From: Nemertoderma westbladi | Lineage: Eukaryota; Xenacoelomorpha; Nemertodermatida; Nemertodermatidae | DNA length: 64,000 nucleotides | NCBI GenBank assembly: GCA_032718475.1 | Contig: JAUCBJ010008954.1 | Coordinates: 1 to 64,000, forward strand | Direction of reading: 5' to 3' | Shown here: positions 21,801 to 32,546 of the stretch, in pieces | Layout of the letters: every line of letters begins with the position of its first letter | Position numbering within the stretch: the stretch's first letter is position 1 | The notes under the pieces: model-generated | What the model saw: only the letters and a program-made list of their open reading frames with translations | What the model was told of the DNA's origin: nothing | Database searches by the model: none | Position numbers and translations under genes: made by a program

Positions 21801-24800
21801 TTAATCTCGAAACCTTTGAGTTCGGCTATCGATTTATCGAAGTTGAACACGGCGTAACGTTTCTTTAACTTCTTACCTGAGAGAATTAATAATGTAAAAA
21901 GTCAAAATATTTCCAGATAGTTTATTGAATATTCAAAGAAAGTTGAAGATTTTCAAGTAGAATTGGCCGAGGAGTTACGTGGCTTGATGCAATAAATATG
22001 GGCATTCTTTGTTTGTTTACAGTATTTAAACACACATTATTGCCCTTTGAATGGGAGAATCTTTTAGGCTCGTTAAGCCAAGGAATGCCTGTTCACCACC
22101 ATTGGTGATCTTCCACAGTAAACCCTGTTTCACAAGTTGCCTTGGTTCCCATTTATCGACCACTGAAGGATGAAAACCAGGGTTGGGCTAGGCTTTTAAA
22201 GCACTGTGCCCAGACAGTGCTGCCCCATCTAGGGATCGAACCAGTGCATCCTGATTGGAAGCCCAGGATTGTCATAATTGCCCTTTTAAAAGTATAAATA
22301 AAACTTTATTTCATATGCGACCAATTGCCGGTCAAAGTGCGCCACTATCTGGGGTGACGGGTGTGAAATTGGAAAGTTGGGGGTCAAGGGCGCAAAATCA
22401 CCGCAAACACCAAATTGTGTGTTTAGAGTTAGTGGGTTTGAAATAAGGGAAAGGAGCAGGTTATAGTGGCAGTGTTTTCTAACCAAAACAATAAACTATA
22501 ATTTATTTCACTTGCTGTCAATGTGGGCCACTATCTGGAAAGTGGAACTAATATTTCTGTACACCTGACTATCATTAACCCAATGGAAAATCATATATTT
22601 ATTGGTTAAAAATTTATAAGATATAATAAATTTGTCACTTAGTAACATATATTTATAAACCTTCATCTTTTGCTGCTGGTAGAATCATCGCCAAGTAGGG
22701 TCCGTCCACCTCGAAGAATATCGAGTTCTCCGTACGAATCTTATAAGACAGACTCTTTGGGTCCTCCAACTCTTGGTACTGGTGGTTGGTGAAGTCGTCC
22801 TTCACCATTACGTTCAACATCGCGCCGGGGTAGGAGAGAGTCCGACGCGCACCGCTACGGAGACGCAGTGTGTAGGCCTCCGGGAAGCTGGCCGGAAGCA
22901 TGCACCAGATCCCGTCGGTGTCCAACTCCAGCGGCCGTCCAATCTTCTCGATAATCTCGCGAGCGCGGACGATAATGTTGGACCCGGTGTGGCAAACGAT
23001 CCCCGCCATCTCCATAGAGTGCCACCGCGAGCCGCGCCGCATCACGTACCCGTAGAACGAGTTCAATATACACTTGTGCGCGAGTTGCAACGAATCGTAG
23101 AGTATTTCTTTATTTCCCGCGGACTTTATTGCCTCGGGGTCGCCGCTCTTTACGGCCTCGGCGAGTTGTTTCTTCCAGTGCTTAGTCAGCCCCTTGAACT
23201 CGTAACGGCGGTCGCGGAACGCGCGAACCGTATCAACGTAGAAGGAATTCTCGCGTTGACACACCGTGGATATTCGCTCCTCCACTCTGGTTACTTTTGT
23301 TCGCTTGTACGCTTTATGGCAGTAGCTAGCTAACCTCTTCTTCTCTAATGTAGATTGTTCCTCTTTACTGAGTTGGTGGAAGGCTTTCGTTCCCCCGTTA
23401 TCAGACGGGAATTGCTCCAACTCTAACTGCTGTTGTATTCGCTGAAATTCCGTCTTCGAAGCCGGGGTCATTTCTCCCCGCCATGTCCACGCCATCTTGC
23501 GTTGGCAGTTGGAACCGGCCTTGTTGAAGTCGCATGCGGCGCACATCCGCTCGGATACGATGGCGGGCGGCTGGAGTCGATTGGTTAGAATGATGTTTGG
23601 GTACATAGCGGCCACGTCCAGATGGTAGATTATCGGTTTATCCAGTCGGGAGGGATTCTCCCGCAGATGAATCAACTTATCGCGGATGTCGTCACAAATT
23701 TCATCGAAGTTTTCAACCTCCTCAAAGGCAATCTAGAAAAATAAGGAACTAAAAGATAAAGAAACATGGTGTGGCTTGGGAAAATAATGAAGGAGTTAAC
23801 TGTGGAAGACCACCCATGGTAGAGAACAGGCATAACATGCTGTGTGAATGAATATCCATAATTGGATTTCACATTGAGTATATTAACTAATCAGCTTTAA
23901 GGAGTTATTATGATAAATAAATCATATAATCAATATATTTAGATTAATCGTTTATATTCTGTTTTTCAATTAACTACAAAGACGTGTTGGAAACAATAAA
24001 AATGTAACTTCAAACTGACACCTGTTAACCAGAAAAGCATTTAAGAATTTTATCTGCATAGATAGCTGGAAGTACCCTCCTCTCTAAACAGGAGGTCCGG
24101 CGCTAGGGAAATTACTTGCCAATTCAATTGGCTTTTCGGTGATTATTATCACCTTTATTGGTAAACAAATGTTTACTACTTACTAATTAGTAAGCATTAA
24201 CTTGAGAGTTAAAAATAAAAGCACCCTGGGTTTATTTGACTTCCTTTTGACTTCCGTTTGAACTGTAACAAATTTATGTGATTTAAATCTGACCTCTCTA
24301 ACATTTTATTAAATATACAATGTAAATAAGACAATATGATAATGCTCTGCTCTCCATAGCGAAAAATATCAACCGGCCCTATTGGGGCTCGAACCCGGTA
24401 CCTAGGTTACAATTCATTTATTATTATTAAACATTTTATAATTTTTCCAAACTTTCAAACTATAGAATCTCACCTTCTCCTCCTCTGTAACACAATGTTT
24501 CATCGTCCGCTCCACTCCGTCGATCAGCAACTGAACAGCGTCCGGAATCAACCGGAACCGACACGGTATGTCCGCCCGGAATACCCCGCTCTCCAATGCT
24601 TCCACACACGCCCCAACGTAAGTCTCAGACTCCAATAGATGCCCATCTTCGCTCAACTTATGCAAATCGCTCTCCTGTTTATTCGGGTAAATAATATTAA
24701 CCTGGAAGGCCTGAACCATCAGAAGGGCTTCGCACAGCGTCCCGGAACCTTTCCGGAGAACCTCGTCCGGTTGCATGGGGATGATTGTACACAACGCGAA

Positions 24801-27019
24801 GATAAACGGATTCACGTACTTCTTATACAGGTAGTAGGTGGCCACGGCGTCGCTTACCGAGTAGTTGGCAAGCACCTGGGGTTGATCCCGGGCCATCCGA
24901 CACATATCCTCCGGGTCCAACTCCACCGGATGGTATCGCAGCTTCGCACGCGTCGCCGCTTTTAGGTTCTGACTCCCGACCGGTAGGTAACTGTCGCGTT
25001 TAACCCAGCGGAAGGCGTCCATGTGGACGCAGCTGCGGGAGCGGTACTCCCCCTGCGAGTCGGCCGTGAAGCCAATTTCGGCAGTGAGATTCAACCCGCG
25101 GAGTTCGCAACGCTTCTCCACGAAGGGCCAATCGAACGCGTCGCCGTTGTACGTGACAATGATGTTGGGTTTAACTTCGGCGACGTGGTCGAGGAATCTC
25201 CGTAGAAGAGCGAGTTCGTCGTCCTCGTTAAATACGACGAATGGACCCGGGAACTCCGACCGAGGCGTGTATTCGAAGTCGTCTACGTCGGCGGACACGA
25301 TATCCCGATTGGTGATCAGGTAGCCCTGGCCGTCGATCATGTAGGAGATCATCATGATCTGGTCGGTTTCCACGACGGGGAACTTCAGCGGGAGTTTCGT
25401 CGTCTCGATATCGAAGGCGAGGACAACCGGGTCCGGCCGGTCTAGGAGGTCCGGACGGTGGGTCACCTGGAGTGGAGAGGAAATAATTTGTGGTTGTTTC
25501 AAACACAGGTCATCCAAAATCTAAGGTCAGCCGCAAATACTCTATTACAGATATTCTATCTCTCTAAATTATCTGGAATATTTTCTGTACCGGTATAGAG
25601 AAACATGCATGTGCAGAAAAAAGGAAGCATGTTTGAATCCGGTGCGGCCGCACGGCATGTATTTATAATATAATTTATCTGTTGCAATCTCGAAAATTGA
25701 AAGGCAATATTGTAATTTTAACTGCGTTTTTAATAGTAAACAAATAATAAAATTGTAAGTAAAAGTGTTATATTCCGAGCAGAATGGGCAAAAAAACCAA
25801 CTTAATATTAACTACCAGTACAACATATTCAAGATTGGGTTTTGTGGAAAAAAAAGATAGGAATAAACAATTACTAAATTAAATGATTTATTCAAACACT
25901 GTTCAATGAAAAGTTATCATATAATTGACCTTTTAATAAACTATGAATTAATTAATCAACTAAATATTCATCACGGAATGGCAAATGGGTTCATATTCCA
26001 AATAACTTTGTGTAACTAAACTAGAAATGTGAAAATTGGCTTACCGGTAATAGCAATAGGCCTAATAAAAAAATTACATTAAATTAAAAATTGCAAATTA
26101 AATTCCGAAACATAATTAAATTAACTTATATTATACTGTTATGTTATAGTGTTATACTGTTATAATATTCTCAAGTTTCGGAAATCTAACAGAACACAGA
26201 AACAATAAAATTAGAATAACCAACCTCTGGAGCGGGGCAGTTGGAACGGATACGTACGGAGTACCAACGTGCGACGTTAATACGCAAATCGATGGCGCAA
26301 CGTACGTGGTAAGGCACATCGTACTCCCGGATACCAACAAGGTTATCCAGCTGACTGCCGTGCCGAGCATCGCCCCTAGTGTGCGAGCCTTCCGAGTAGT
26401 GACTCGTTAACATATCCGTGTAGATGTTTGACTGTTTCTCTTGCTCGCGATTCTTTCGGATGTGGGGAAATAAATCCCGCTTAACTTTCATTAAATCCAC
26501 CGTGGTGCTGAAATAAAGTTTGAGAAATAACGCCTTAATCCCAGTCAAGTGGTTCCCCATCTCTAAATCTTCCTTCCAAACCAATTCGATTCCGGTTAAG
26601 ATTCCTGCGAATTTCTTTGATAAAAAGGAAGATACGTCATGATGAGTTTCTTCCTTAGCGGATATATAGAAATAGGGAGCAAACGGGTACGATATTTTGA
26701 ACGTGGAGCCATCTTCTCGTAGGAAATAGTAGTCCATAGCGGAGACAAGTTTCTGGTCTTCGTCTAGTAATTCGGTTTGCTGCATGTTGATTAGCCAGCC
26801 GACGTATTCCCCGGGTTGCGTGACTCGCGTGAACCCGAATCGGCGGTCCATCTCGTCGTTGGTTTGCGTCTTCGCGAACCGACTTTCAGACGAATCTCCG
26901 CCGTCCGCCCCCGGATCCGCGTATCTCTTGCCCGTATTCCCGGCGCCGAAGGATTTCGTCGATTTATTGTTGCCAGTTTGGCCCGCAGGCTTTTTAAATT
27001 TCGATTGTCGATAAGACAT
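12721..27019 (-). CDS. POLE: DNA polymerase epsilon catalytic subunit, complete in six exons
   Basis: Leading-strand replicative polymerase and proofreading exonuclease of the nucleus. Exons (minus strand): 27019-26225, 25466-24474, 23732-22661, 21876-21371, 17557-17336, 15885-12721. All junctions are GT-AG and phases are consistent; the total is 6753 nt, about 2250 aa (human about 2286). Exonuclease motifs: [12 protein letters not shown] (Exo I), [11 protein letters not shown] (Exo II), [13 protein letters not shown] (Exo III). Polymerase motifs: [12 protein letters not shown] (A), [13 protein letters not shown] (B), [10 protein letters not shown] (C). The Cys cluster [13 protein letters not shown] near motif A matches the POLE iron-sulphur region. 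The C-terminal half is the inactive polymerase module and ends with paired zinc-binding Cys sets ([31 protein letters not shown]...WCQCAGNF). ATG 27019 gives an N-terminus matching the family ([14 protein letters not shown]). The gene looks intact. Gene identity is based on recalled similarity to animal POLE. Confidence 0.97.
16118..17335. repeat. 31-bp minisatellite filling most of POLE intron 5
   Basis: About 37 tandem units of 31 bp (minus-strand unit contains TTAGGTGGCAGATAATGGG), some with an 8-bp CCATTATC insertion giving a 39-40-bp variant. The last unit ends directly at the exon-5 donor. The remainder of the 1450-bp intron (15886-16117) has a CGGGATCCCGG-rich inverted repeat near 16065-16095. 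Confidence 0.95.
17336..17557 (-). CDS. POLE: POLE exon 5
   Basis: 74 codons: [20 protein letters not shown], then the conserved [16 protein letters not shown] and [17 protein letters not shown], ending EIFKPLQ. Donor CAG|GTGGGTGGCAG is immediately followed by the 31-bp minisatellite. Confidence 0.95.
18411..21355. mobile_element. Putative TIR DNA transposon relic with palindromic subterminal repeats
   Basis: Begins AACACTTAAACTGGT and ends with its exact reverse complement ACCAGTTTAAGTGTT. Inside both ends are copies of a near-palindrome, ACACAAATTTGTGT / ACACAAATATGTGT, next to a TACCAAGTC-like word (about 18470, 18540, 21175, 21250, 21325), inverted relative to each other. No transposase frame survives. 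No convincing target duplication was found, so the superfamily is open. Confidence 0.55.
19655..20838. mobile_element. GGAGCC-rich hAT-like element nested in the TIR relic
   Basis: Left end ...GGATGCGACAGAGCT and right end AGCTCTGTCGCATCC form a terminal inverted repeat. Just inside both ends lie runs of CCGGAGCCGGAGC. The same internal run and a similar TAGGG-type end occur in the 27098-27847 element, which has a clear 8-bp duplication; hence the hAT-like label. No transposase. It contains two G runs (15 at 19827-19841, 19 at 20124-20142). Target duplication not identified. Confidence 0.5.
21371..21876 (-). CDS. POLE: POLE exon 4
   Basis: 506 nt starting [11 protein letters not shown] and ending LKKWLKMQ. 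Contains [18 protein letters not shown] and [20 protein letters not shown], nearly invariant in POLE. Acceptor CTCTCAG|GTAAGA, donor CAG|GTTCTT. Confidence 0.95.
21877..22660. mobile_element. POLE intron 3 with a second tRNA-type SINE relic
   Basis: 784-bp intron. About 22060-22275, read on the minus strand, has the B-box-like GGTTCGATCC (22242-22233), then a body ending with GGTCGATAAATGGGAACC. This matches the core word of the SINE at 1509-1678 (GGTCGATAAAATGAGTACC), so the two SINEs probably share a conserved central domain. It is degraded and has no clear target duplication. Confidence 0.5.
22661..23732 (-). CDS. POLE: POLE exon 3 (polymerase palm and fingers)
   Basis: 1072 nt, starting [15 protein letters not shown] and ending PAAKDEG with a phase-1 donor. 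Contains motifs A, B and C and the Cys cluster [16 protein letters not shown]. Motif A reads DVAAMYPN, where vertebrates have DVGAMYPN, an ordinary variant. Confidence 0.96.
23733..24473. other. POLE intron 2 with a tRNA-like remnant
   Basis: 741 bp. On the minus strand GGTTCGAGCC (24395-24386) is a B-box-like word in a GTACCGGGTTCGAGCCCC context, which suggests a degraded tRNA-derived SINE. Nothing else is recognised. Confidence 0.6.
24474..25466 (-). CDS. POLE: POLE exon 2 (3'-5' exonuclease domain)
   Basis: 331 codons starting [15 protein letters not shown] and ending EEEK before donor GTGAGA. It carries all three exonuclease motifs with the acidic residues in place, so proofreading should be intact. 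It also includes [18 protein letters not shown], highly conserved in POLE. Confidence 0.95.
25467..26224. other. POLE intron 1
   Basis: 758 bp, AT-rich, no gene or repeat recognised. Starts GTTGGT and ends CCACTCCAG on the minus strand. Confidence 0.8.
26225..27019 (-). CDS. POLE: POLE exon 1
   Basis: 265 codons from ATG at 27019-27017 to the donor GAG|GTTGGT. It encodes the variable N-terminus, then the conserved RFGF...[18 protein letters not shown] and [17 protein letters not shown] segments preceding the exonuclease domain. Confidence 0.93.
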
Positions 27020-27097
27020 TGCAGTTTGCGCTGTTGTACCCCACAGTCTGACAGTAGATAGTCAGATAGTTGTTTTTCAGTGTTTGTGTACCGATAG
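27020..27097 (-). promoter_or_regulatory. POLE 5' UTR / proximal promoter remnant
   Basis: Only about 70 bp separate the POLE start codon from the MITE target duplication ACCGATAG at 27090-27097. The original upstream DNA continues at 27848 beyond the MITE. Confidence 0.5.
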
Positions 27098-27847
27098 TAG
27101 GGCTCGATCGGAGCTCCGGCCTCCGGCTCCGGCTCCGGCCATTTTGGCACATCCGGCTCCTGCTCCGGCTCCGGTAAAAATATTGCCGGAGTTAATTTTT
27201 TAATAAAGTATTATATTTCGTGCATATTCTAATCGGAACAATTATTTACACTATAAATAGGCCTACTGTAGTACAGCTTCAATATCAAGCACAATACTGC
27301 AGTATTTACTTAAAGTCAATGACTGACTGACCGTTGACTGTACTGCAGTACTGGTACTGGCCAGCTGGCTGACTAGCAGACTGTTACAGATAGGCCCTAC
27401 TGTAAAAAATTTTAAATGCTATGATTGTACACTGTACCACTGCAGCCATTTACTGCTGTCATGCCAGCATACTGTACTGCAGTACCGGTACTGGTACAGG
27501 TACGGTAGGCTACCTACAGTACACAACACACCTCCTACCACAATTAGACAGTTAGTGAGTTAGGTAACTGTAGGTAATTTTTAGCCGTCAGCGTCAGGCC
27601 GTCTGTCCGTGATAAATTAATTACTTAAATTTTAAATTGAAAATTCGTAAATCTATAAATTATGAAATTAATTAGAAATTAATGATTGATTATGAGCGAT
27701 TGGCGAACGATAACCATACTTTATTTATTTTTTAATAAAATTAAATTTTTAAAATTTTCGAAAAACTCCGGCTCCGGCTCCGGCCAAATTGTCCAACTCC
27801 GGCTCCTGCTCCGGCTCCGGCCAAATCCCAACTCCGATCGAGCCCTA
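27098..27847. mobile_element. hAT-type MITE inserted upstream of POLE
   Basis: 750 bp with inverted ends TAGGGCTCGATCGGAG (left) and CTCCGATCGAGCCCTA (right), flanked by a perfect 8-bp direct repeat ACCGATAG (27090-27097 and 27848-27855), the duplication size of hAT transposons. Both ends carry runs of CTCCGGCTCCGG. No transposase frame, so it is non-autonomous. The interior has several GTACTGCAGTAC-like palindromic words around 27290-27520. Confidence 0.9.
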
Positions 27848-27855
27848 ACCGATAG

Positions 27856-28500
27856 TCTTATAGTTCCTGTCGAAGTCAGGCGCAGGCCTAACCACTAACC
27901 TTCCACAACTGCACAATGCGGACTAGCAGAACTCTGTTATTCTGTTATTGTCTCTGATTAATCAGTTTACCGCCATGCAATTGAAAATCCCGCTAAACAT
28001 TATATATATTTTCAGCACTTTTTAACCAATGAAAGTAACTATCTGACTATAGTACTGTAGTAATAAGAAATATTCAATTAACAACGATGTCGATATATCG
28101 AAAATTCAGAACATAAACTACTGTAGAAACACTGTGAAACGAACCTGCCAAACCTCCCACCAGTAAGTAACACACAACATTCATCTACCGCTAGTGTAGT
28201 GATCATCAATATGAGGTCGTGTCGTGTACGGTACTATATTTTTATGAATTTTTATAATTAACTCAAAATATTCTCTATACTGCAAGCTGCAACTTCCAAT
28301 ATGCACATATTTTCATTTTCTGTTTAGCATAGCGACACCCAACACGTTAAAACTCAAAGTTGCATAGCAACATAGTTCAAATGAGAAACATTAGATTAAG
28401 TCACAAATTGTTGTACACTGTAGTGGTTTCATTGAATTCACATCTCTCTGGAGGTCGTGTGTTCGATCCCCGCGGGAATGTCACATGTTTGTTTTTAAAA
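27856..28500. other. Intergenic upstream of POLE
   Basis: No gene recognised. GTTCGATCCC at about 28462 in a GGAGGTCGTGTGTTCGATCCCC context is a B-box-like word that may be a tRNA-derived remnant. Confidence 0.4.
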
Positions 28501-28640
28501 CGCGCGCAAAAACGTTTGTTTCACCTCCAAAGGCGCACGGTTTTATTATTTACGGGGTGTAAAAATACACAAATTGATTAATTTCTCCTCCTATTTTAGT
28601 GGATATTATAAGTGAACATATTTATGTGATTTTACCCTCC
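28501..28640. repeat. Left arm of a ~135-bp inverted repeat
   Basis: GCGCGCAAAAACG...TCACCTCCAAAGGCGCACGG...TTTATTATTTACG matches the reverse complement of 31545-31680 with scattered differences and small gaps. The pair delimits a 3.2-kb foldback-like structure. Confidence 0.8.
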
Positions 28641-28659
28641 CCCTAGCGATTGCTTGGAA

Positions 28660-28790
28660 TAAGAGGGGATTTAAATATACAATTACGTTGTAATAAATAT
28701 AATTCCTCTCACTAATGATTGGCTGATATAGGAGTAAATTTAAATATACAACTGCGTTGTAATAAATCCGCTCGCTAATGGTTGGCTGAA
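28660..28790. repeat. Two-copy tandem repeat
   Basis: A unit of about 65-70 bp containing TTTAAATATACAA...CGTTGTAATAAAT and CTAATGGTTGGCTGA occurs twice in tandem, with several substitutions. Confidence 0.7.
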
Positions 28791-28806
28791 AGTACAGCAT
28801 CCACAC

Positions 28807-29226
28807 CAGAGGCGTAGCGAGGGGGGGGGGGGGGGTGCTCACCCGGAAGCGCTAAAATGCCAGGCAAATGTCAGGGTATTCTTGTAATAATAAGACAAAT
28901 CATTGAAAATTCAGGGATTGTGATACAGTATACAGGACATGTATCATAAGCGAAAAATGTAAAAATTTTCTCTGCTCGCTTCGCTCGCCATTCAATATAC
29001 AGTATTATAATTTCACTATATCAAACTTGTGTATAATAGATTTGATATAGTTATATACTTTTAGTAAACTGTTTTTTAGATGTTTTTTTAAAATTATATT
29101 CTGTTATATAATATTAAAAAAAAACGGCATAAATTAAAAGTTAAAATTATTGAAGGTGGGGGGGGGGGGGGGGGGGCTATCTCAGCTTTATTCCCTTGGG
29201 CGCCAGAATGGCTCGCTACGCCTCTG
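28807..29226. mobile_element. 420-bp hAT-type MITE
   Basis: Inverted ends CAGAGGCGTAGCGAG and CTCGCTACGCCTCTG, flanked by the perfect 8-bp direct repeat ATCCACAC (28799-28806 and 29227-29234). No coding potential. A 15-base G run lies just inside the left end and a 19-base G run near the right end. Confidence 0.92.
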
Positions 29227-29399
29227 ATCCACACCCAAGGGATTGGATGATTCATCGAAATATAATAAGAGTCCTGTTTGAATATGACAGTCTGTTGTCT
29301 TTGTCTAGTACTACTACTAGGATCGGCATGCTGCATTGCAGTTGCATTTTTTAAAATGCTGTGCCGGTTTTTTAGATTGGCTAGTAGATATGGTGCAGC

Positions 29400-31510
29400 C
29401 CCCATTTGGGAGTAGATGTGATGCAGGTACCATTGGGGAGTATATGTGTTGCAACCACCGTCAGTGAGTAGATGTGGTGCAGCTACCGTCAGTGAGTAGA
29501 AGTGGTGCAGCTACCGTTTGGGAGTAGATATGATTCAGCCACCCTTTGGGTGATGTGGTGCAGCCGCCATTGGCTTGTAGATGTGGTGCAGGTACCATTG
29601 GGGAGTATATGTGTTGCAACCACCGTCAGTGAGTAGATGTGGTGCAGCTACCGTCAGTGAGTAGAAGTGGTGCAGCTACCGTTTGGGAGTAGATATGATT
29701 CAGCCACCCTTTGGGTGATGTGGTGCAGCCGCCATTGGCTTGTAGATGTGATGCAGGCACCATTGGAGAGTATATGTGTTGCAACCACCGTCAGTGAGTA
29801 GATGTGGTGCAGCTACCGTCAGTGAGTAAATGTGGTGCAACTACCGTTTGGGAGTAGATATGATTCAGCCACCCTTTGGGTGATGTGGTGCAGCCGCCAT
29901 TGGCTTGTAGATGTGATGCAGGCACCATTGGAGAGTATATGTGTTGCAACCACCGTCAGTGAGTAGATGTGGTGCAGCTACCGTCAGTGAGTAGATGTGG
30001 TGCAGCTACCGTTTGGGAGTAGATATGATGCAGGCACCATTGGAGAGTATATGTGTTGCAGTCACCGTCAGTGAGTAGATGTGGTGCAGCTACCGTCAGT
30101 GAGTAAATGTGGTGCAACTACCGTTTGGGAGTAGATATGATTCAGCCACCCTTTGGGTGATGTGGTGCAGCCGCCATTGGCTTGTAGATGTGATGCAGGC
30201 ACCATTGGAGAGTATATGTGTTGCAACCACCGTCAGTGAGTAGATGTGGTGCAGCTACCGTCAGTGAGTAGATGTGGTGCAGCTACCGTTTGGGAGTAGA
30301 TATGATTCAGCCACCCTTTGGGTGATGTGGTGCAGCCGCCATTGGCTTGTAGATGTGGTGCAGCCCCCATTTGGGAGTAGATGTGATGCAGGCACCATTG
30401 GAGAGTATATGTGTTGCAGTCACCGTCAGTGAGTAGATGTGGTGCAGCTACCGTCAGTGAGTAGATGTGGTGCAGCTACCGTTTGGGAGTAGATATGATT
30501 CAGCCACCCTTTGGGTGATGTGGTGCAGCCGCCATTGGCTTGTAGATGTGGTGCAGCCCCCATTTGGGAGTAGATGTGATGCAGGCACCATTGGAGAGTA
30601 TATGTGTTGCAGTCACCGTCAGTGAGTAGATGTGGTGCAGCTACCGTCAGTGAGTAGATGTGGTGCAGCTACCGTTTGTGAGTAGATATAATTCAGCCAC
30701 CCTTTGGGTGATGTGGTGCAGCCGCCATTTGGGAATAGATGTGATGCAGGCACCATTGGAGAGTATATGTGTTGCAGTCACCGTCAGTGAGTAGATGTGG
30801 TGCAGCTACCGTCAGTGAGTAGATGTGGTGCAGCTACCGGTTGGGAGTAGATATGATTCAGTCACCCTTTGGGTGATGTGGTGCAGCCGCCATTGGCTTG
30901 TAGATGTGGTGCAGCCGCAGCCCCCATTTGGGAGTAGATGTGATGCAGGCACCATTGGAGAGTATATGTGTTGCAGCCACCGTCAGTGAGTAGATGTGGT
31001 GCAGCTACCGTCAGTGAGTAAATGTGGTGCAACTACCGTTTGGGAGTAGATATGATTCAGCCACCCTTTGGGTGATGTGGTGCAGCCGCCATTTGGGAGT
31101 AGATGTGATGCAGGCACCATTGGAGAGTATATGTGTTGCAGTCACCGTCAGTGAGTAGATGTGGTGCAGCTACCGTCAGTGAGTAGATGTGGTGCAGCTA
31201 CCGTTTGGGAGTAGATATGATTCAGCCACCCTTTGGGTGATGTGGTGCAGCCGCCATTGGCTTGTAGATGTGGTGCAGCCCCCATTTGGGAGTAGATGTG
31301 ATGCAGGCACCATTGGAGAGTATATGTGTTGCAGCCACCGTCAGTGAGTATGTAGATGTGGTGCAGCTACCGTCAGTGAGTAAATGTGGTGCAGCTACCG
31401 TTTGGGAGTAGATATGATTCAGCCACCCTTTGGGTGATGTGGTGCAGCCACCGTTGGGGAGTAGGCATAGATGTGGCGCAGCCACCATTGGGGGTAGATG
31501 TGGTAGGACC
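29400..31510. repeat. Higher-order minisatellite, ~30-bp monomers in ~190-bp blocks
   Basis: Monomers of 28-30 bp of the type AGATGTGGTGCAGCTACCGT recur in a fixed order, giving an approximately 190-bp higher-order unit repeated about eleven times. It lies inside the inverted-repeat structure. Confidence 0.93.
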
Positions 31511-31544
31511 TACTGCCACCATTGAGGTGTACTATGTGGTAAAT

Positions 31545-31680
31545 AAAATCACAAAATGCGAATCATAAAATCACATAAATGTGCCCATTTATATCATCCC
31601 CTTTATCAATTTGGGTATTATTACACCACGTAAATAATAAAACCGTGCGCTTTTGGAGGTGAAATAAATGTTTTTGCGCG
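31545..31680. repeat. Right arm of the ~135-bp inverted repeat
   Basis: Inverted copy of 28501-28640; the best-conserved stretch is AAAACCGTGCGCTTTTGGAGG. Confidence 0.8.
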
Positions 31681-32546
31681 CTACTTAATGTAGCGGGGTT
31701 TTAAAACTGAATGTATGCCACACTCTGGGGCCAGGGCAGTTATCGTTTCGGTACGACACAAATGCTTTAAAGGGACTTACCCGCTGCGCATCCCTTCCTT
31801 GTATCCTTAATGGTAACTAAATGAGTAGGGTCTTCTCGAGTTTATACTAGTATATGAAAGATAATGAATCGATCTGTCGAGTGTGTCTTTGGCTTTTAAA
31901 CCCCGTGTCTATGAAATTGTTAACGTGTTGTCAAAAATTATAATTTGATAAAGTCATTCAACTTTGAAGTCATTTTTCTCCCGGCATGGTCGAAAAATAC
32001 CTTCACCGTTGTCCTACATACAAATTGTCTGAGATGTTGCTATGTTTAGGGGTTTCAAAATTAAAAAAAATTTCCGTGTTTCTATTTTGAGGAAATTTTT
32101 CTGAAATACTACTCAACCAACTGCGGCATTTTTCAAGATCGGAATTTGTGGGGAATAAACACCATACTGCACCTCCGAATGAAAATTTGTATAAAAAAGT
32201 AAAAACGTCAATGGTGCCCAGCCCACATCATTCCGATTCATAATCACCATGCTCCGAAATATATTTTAATGTATTTTTGATGATTATATATATAAATTTA
32301 CTGTATATATAAAAAAAAATTCAAATTTATTTGGGTATATTTTGTTGGTTGAATGTTAGCAACAAACCGAAATTCTGGAATAGGCAATATTTAATCAATA
32401 TGTATTATTAATTAGCATTGTACATAAGCAAACATGTAGGCCCTACAGTAACTACCGGTATGTAACGGTTTAAGCATGAATTTTAACAGTAGGAAGGCGG
32501 ATCTTACGTAGAAACTACATCCACAGAACCAATAATAAATTGTAAT
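31681..32546. other. Intergenic, possible promoter of the membrane-protein gene
   Basis: About 870 bp with no gene or repeat recognised. Confidence 0.4.
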
